From: Chara braunii
Lineage: Eukaryota > Streptophyta > Charophyceae > Charales > Characeae
DNA length: 30,887 bases
Assembly: GCA_003427395.1 (NCBI GenBank)
Contig: BFEA01000319.1
Location: 112,912 to 143,798 of the forward strand
Direction: 5' to 3'
Positions 28,038 through 30,887 of the stretch are shown in pieces. Every line of letters starts with the position of its first letter. Position 1 is the first letter of the stretch. The translations under genes were made by a program, and so were the position numbers. A model generated the notes under the pieces. That model worked only from the letters and a program-made list of their open reading frames with translations. It was not told the DNA's origin and made no database searches.

Positions 28038-29561
28038 TTTCCTTTTTCAAAAACACAAAAAAACAGACAGCAGTTGAGTATGCAGCGATATCAGATTCCT
28101 TCAGACACTCAGAAATTGCTGCTATCTCAGACACAGAGTCAGGTGGGTGAATAGGCAACAAGCGATTTGGGTTGGAACAGTCTCTCTGGGGTCAGAGGTC
28201 AGACAGACAGTTAGTCCAGTAAAGTCAATCACACGATTTCCTTTTACTGACCCTGCACCACATTGGAGTTAGTATACACCACTTTAGTAGTTCCAGAGAT
28301 ACCCTAGATTTCCAGAGCCCACTAGAAAACAAGAGTAGTCAATGAGAATGAAAGATAATGGCAAGTATAGACAAAAATGATCAAACCAATAGAGCGATTC
28401 AGTCAAAGACTTTACAACCTAGCCCAAACTCTAATTTCGACCCTGATGACTCTGGCGACCATACCCTGGGGTATGGCGAAGTACAGTGTTCACTGTTTCC
28501 AGTGAAATACTGCAAATCTAATCAAGCGCTTCTGCACTACTGACAATTTTTGGATTGCGATTCACTGGCAACTGGCAAAATGGAATTCTGACGGACAGAA
28601 TTGAAGTTATGACTGACCCTAGCTAACACAGGCTATAATTAGACTCAGCGCAAAACTACAATTCACAGTATCTCTACTTTTCCAATACAGAATTTACAAT
28701 CTGAGCATCCCAGATCAATCGCAATACAGTCAGGCAGTCACAAAACAATTTTGGATAGAAAAGAGTCAACAGAGGGTAAGAAATGAGCAGAGGAAGGTAG
28801 GCGAGGGATGACTATGGCTGTCATCCAGTCTGCGATTTTCAATTTCAGTCACTGACAGACAGATAGGCCACCAATTCTAATTAATCTAACCCTATCTGAA
28901 TCGCTACACAGGGGTGTGCATGGAACGGACTCACTTTCAGAGTTTCTTGGAGAGATGGGTGCAGATCTGGCTATGGCAGACTAGAACCCTCATCTCGCCA
29001 GTTTCTTCCAGAACTTCCTCCTCTGTCTTCCACGCACAGTACCTCTTCAAACTTGTTGATCCTCTTCAGGATCCTGAAGCGCTGCAACCCTTTCTGCCCG
29101 ATTCCCTGAATCTGACCCTGTGGCACTCAGAAGCCAACAGGAAATTATCTCGCCACAGGTCCCCTCAGCCGCCGATGCTATAAATAGCCCCAAATGGGGT
29201 TATTTTCACCTGAGATTGACACTGGCTGTCAATCTCCCTCAGCGCTGCTCAGGGATGAAGCTGCTCAGGGATCCCTGAAGTCCTCAGGGGTAATTCGCCA
29301 CTCTGAGGCAATTCGCAATACTGCCCTCAGGGTTGGCTATGGCGAATTGACCATGTTCTCGCCACTTTTTGACAAGCGCCCTAACAGGCTCAGTGCGCTT
29401 GCTCAGTGCAAACGCTGAGCTCCTGAATCACCGCTTGAGATCTTCTTCTCTTCTGACCCAGTACTGGGGAAGATGAATCGCCTTGAATCTCTCGCCAGTA
29501 TATCGCCAGATGAAGAAGATGCCCCTTCGCACTCAACCCTCTGTGCTCCAATTCCAATCCC
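28038..29561 (-). other. Leader of the second LTR retrotransposon
   Basis: About 1.5 kb between gag and the primer site, with no credible gene. On the plus strand TATAAATAG (29179-29187) is a good TATA-like word. CTCAGGGAT/CTGAAG phrases repeat between 29220 and 29340. Confidence 0.5.
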
Positions 29562-29573
29562 GCTCCGATACCA
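29562..29573 (-). promoter_or_regulatory. Primer-binding site, initiator-Met type
   Basis: The minus strand reads TGGTATCGGAGC, one mismatch from the common TGGTATCAGAGC site complementary to tRNA-iMet. It lies two bases from the LTR end (CATAACA), which fixes the orientation as minus. Confidence 0.8.
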
Positions 29574-29575
29574 AC

Positions 29576-30813
29576 TGTTATGAACTTGGTTGTCTGACGA
29601 CTTTTACCGCCACTCACACACAGACAGTCTCATACACACCCATACATGCATAAGAGAAGGGGGAAAGGAGACAAAGTCTAGACTGTACAGAGATCAAAAT
29701 AGGCAGCGGAATACAGCTATGCACAGGTGGGGAGAAGACACACAGTGTTCCTCACTCTCTGACAGTACTCCCAACAACCAATCACAAGAAGAAACCTGCG
29801 AGGATAACAATTGGAACTCACACTGAAGAAGAGCCAATTAAAAATAGATATCGTCACAAAGTTTGTTCCAGTATCTCGCCACACTCAGAACCCTACACTC
29901 CACTCTCTACCCTACACCCAGTTAGTAGCGCACAACCGAAGCAGCCTCCCAGAGGCCAGCGCCAACCACCCAGATGAAGAACAGATCCTGCGATGAAGTC
30001 TTCAGTGCCGATGGACAACTCTGACGAAGAAACCGGCAGCTATGGCTGCCGCCACCCACAAACACTCAGTGAAGAGCCTCGATATAGCCTGGCCAGACGC
30101 AGATATCCCCAGGGGTAGATGCGATGAGGTTGCCCCAGCTCCGGCAACCTTCAGAAGGGCCAGCTATGGCCGCCGTCCAAGACAAGGGTCTCAGGATGCC
30201 GCCTGCAGACAATTGCCACCGCCAACTTCCTTGGCTTCTCCAAACGCTGCTTCGCGAAAAATGAACAGCCCGAAAAGGTCCTTAACAGTCCTACCTTAAC
30301 CTACTTGTAGATTCTACACTACCCTAGCCTAGGACCTACCGGCACCGTTTCACTTAGCGCCTGCTCGGCCTCTACGAAATCGGTCCTACTGCCGCACTTA
30401 GGGCTCAAGGCCACTTAGGGCCGGTAACTACTCAGCCCCTACGGCTGTTAATTCAGACTATTTTTAGAACAGCGGACGGCCCTCAGTGCGGCCCAAAGAA
30501 AAAACACAGCAAAACACACAGCGAACACAGCAGTGCACTGTACAGCCTCGCAGTCAGTCTCGGCAGTTGAAATCAGCAAGTCATTGCACAAAAATGAAGA
30601 ATCCTGAAAGAAAGGGAGCAACCATGAGAATGCATGGAGGTTAAACAAGAAGAGAAACATAAAGGACACACGAGAAAGGGGAAATCATCCATTGCAAAAG
30701 AAAGAGAGCAATCGTGAGAACATGCGTGAGCCCATCAGCATTCCCACATGCGCCTCTTTTTGCTAGTGTACATGTGTGGACTGTGTCGAACTCCACTTCT
30801 TCTCTGGTTCTCC
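29576..30813 (-). repeat. 5' LTR of the second element (outer end not found)
   Basis: It starts TGTTATGAAC on the plus strand, next to the primer site. No second copy lies in the window, so the outer boundary cannot be set; the extent given is the maximum before the (GT)n tract. There is no credible gene inside. CTAAAAATAG (minus strand, near 30458-30467) is a weak TATA candidate. Confidence 0.5.
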
Positions 30814-30817
30814 TCTG

Positions 30818-30819
30818 TG

Positions 30820-30887
<68 letters not shown>
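30818..30887. repeat. (GT)n microsatellite
   Basis: GT repeats run to the window edge and probably beyond. Confidence 0.97.

Noticed and set aside
29179-29187. TATAAATAG as promoter of a plus-strand gene
   Set aside because: No credible plus-strand frame follows; the sequence lies inside a minus-strand retrotransposon leader.

Overview
The window looks like nuclear DNA from a large, repeat-rich eukaryotic genome. I see no bacterial operon, rRNA or intact tRNA. What is present: a chromodomain-bearing Ty3/gypsy retrotransposon, plant-type LINE remnants, short non-autonomous elements with terminal inverted repeats, a second LTR retrotransposon with a tRNA-iMet-like primer-binding site, many microsatellites, and two short spliced-looking exons. 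The exons resemble part of an axonemal coiled-coil protein, which suggests a lineage with flagellated cells. My best guess is a charophyte-type streptophyte alga such as Chara. That is inference only; the sequence proves just a repeat-laden eukaryote.

Host gene. Two + strand exons (846-1031, 62 codons; 16749-16922, 58 codons) have good donors, matching phase 0 junctions and a continuous coiled-coil reading. I propose they are consecutive exons of one gene, possibly CCDC180-like. The roughly 15.7 kb intron between them is packed with mobile elements.

Intron content. A complete but dead Ty3/gypsy chromovirus lies on the minus strand at 1438-11088: two LTRs of about 935 bp, a polypurine tract, a candidate primer site, and gag, protease, RT, RNase H, integrase and chromodomain remnants. 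Its right LTR is split by another LTR (9572-10914, 5-bp target duplication CTGGG) that contains a 415-N assembly gap. The left LTR preserves the empty site. Further along are microsatellites, a degenerate ~45-75 bp tandem array hit by a GC-rich 241-bp MITE (13902-14142), a short hairpin MITE (15624-15728), an unidentified minus-strand coding-like block (15671-16107), a tRNA-like segment and a clear U6 snRNA-derived sequence (16494-16600).

After the second exon (16923-21900) come a ~20-bp minisatellite, a pair of interlocked inverted repeats (17215-17369) related to the 15624 MITE, and low-complexity or decayed sequence without a recognisable gene.

Right third. A decayed LINE runs on the plus strand from about 21898 to 27150. 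It has two divergent ~240-bp 5' monomers, ORF1 with a zinc knuckle, and ORF2 with an EN domain and the first part of RT. It abuts head-on a minus-strand LINE 3' fragment (zf-RVT, about 27150-27605), which is fused in frame to the gag N-terminus of a second minus-strand LTR retrotransposon (27606-28037). That element's leader, iMet-like primer site and LTR fill most of the right end, and a (GT)n microsatellite closes the window. Nearly all coding sequence here is pseudogenic, and many inactivating changes fit C-to-T transitions on one strand or the other, as expected for methylated, silenced repeats.
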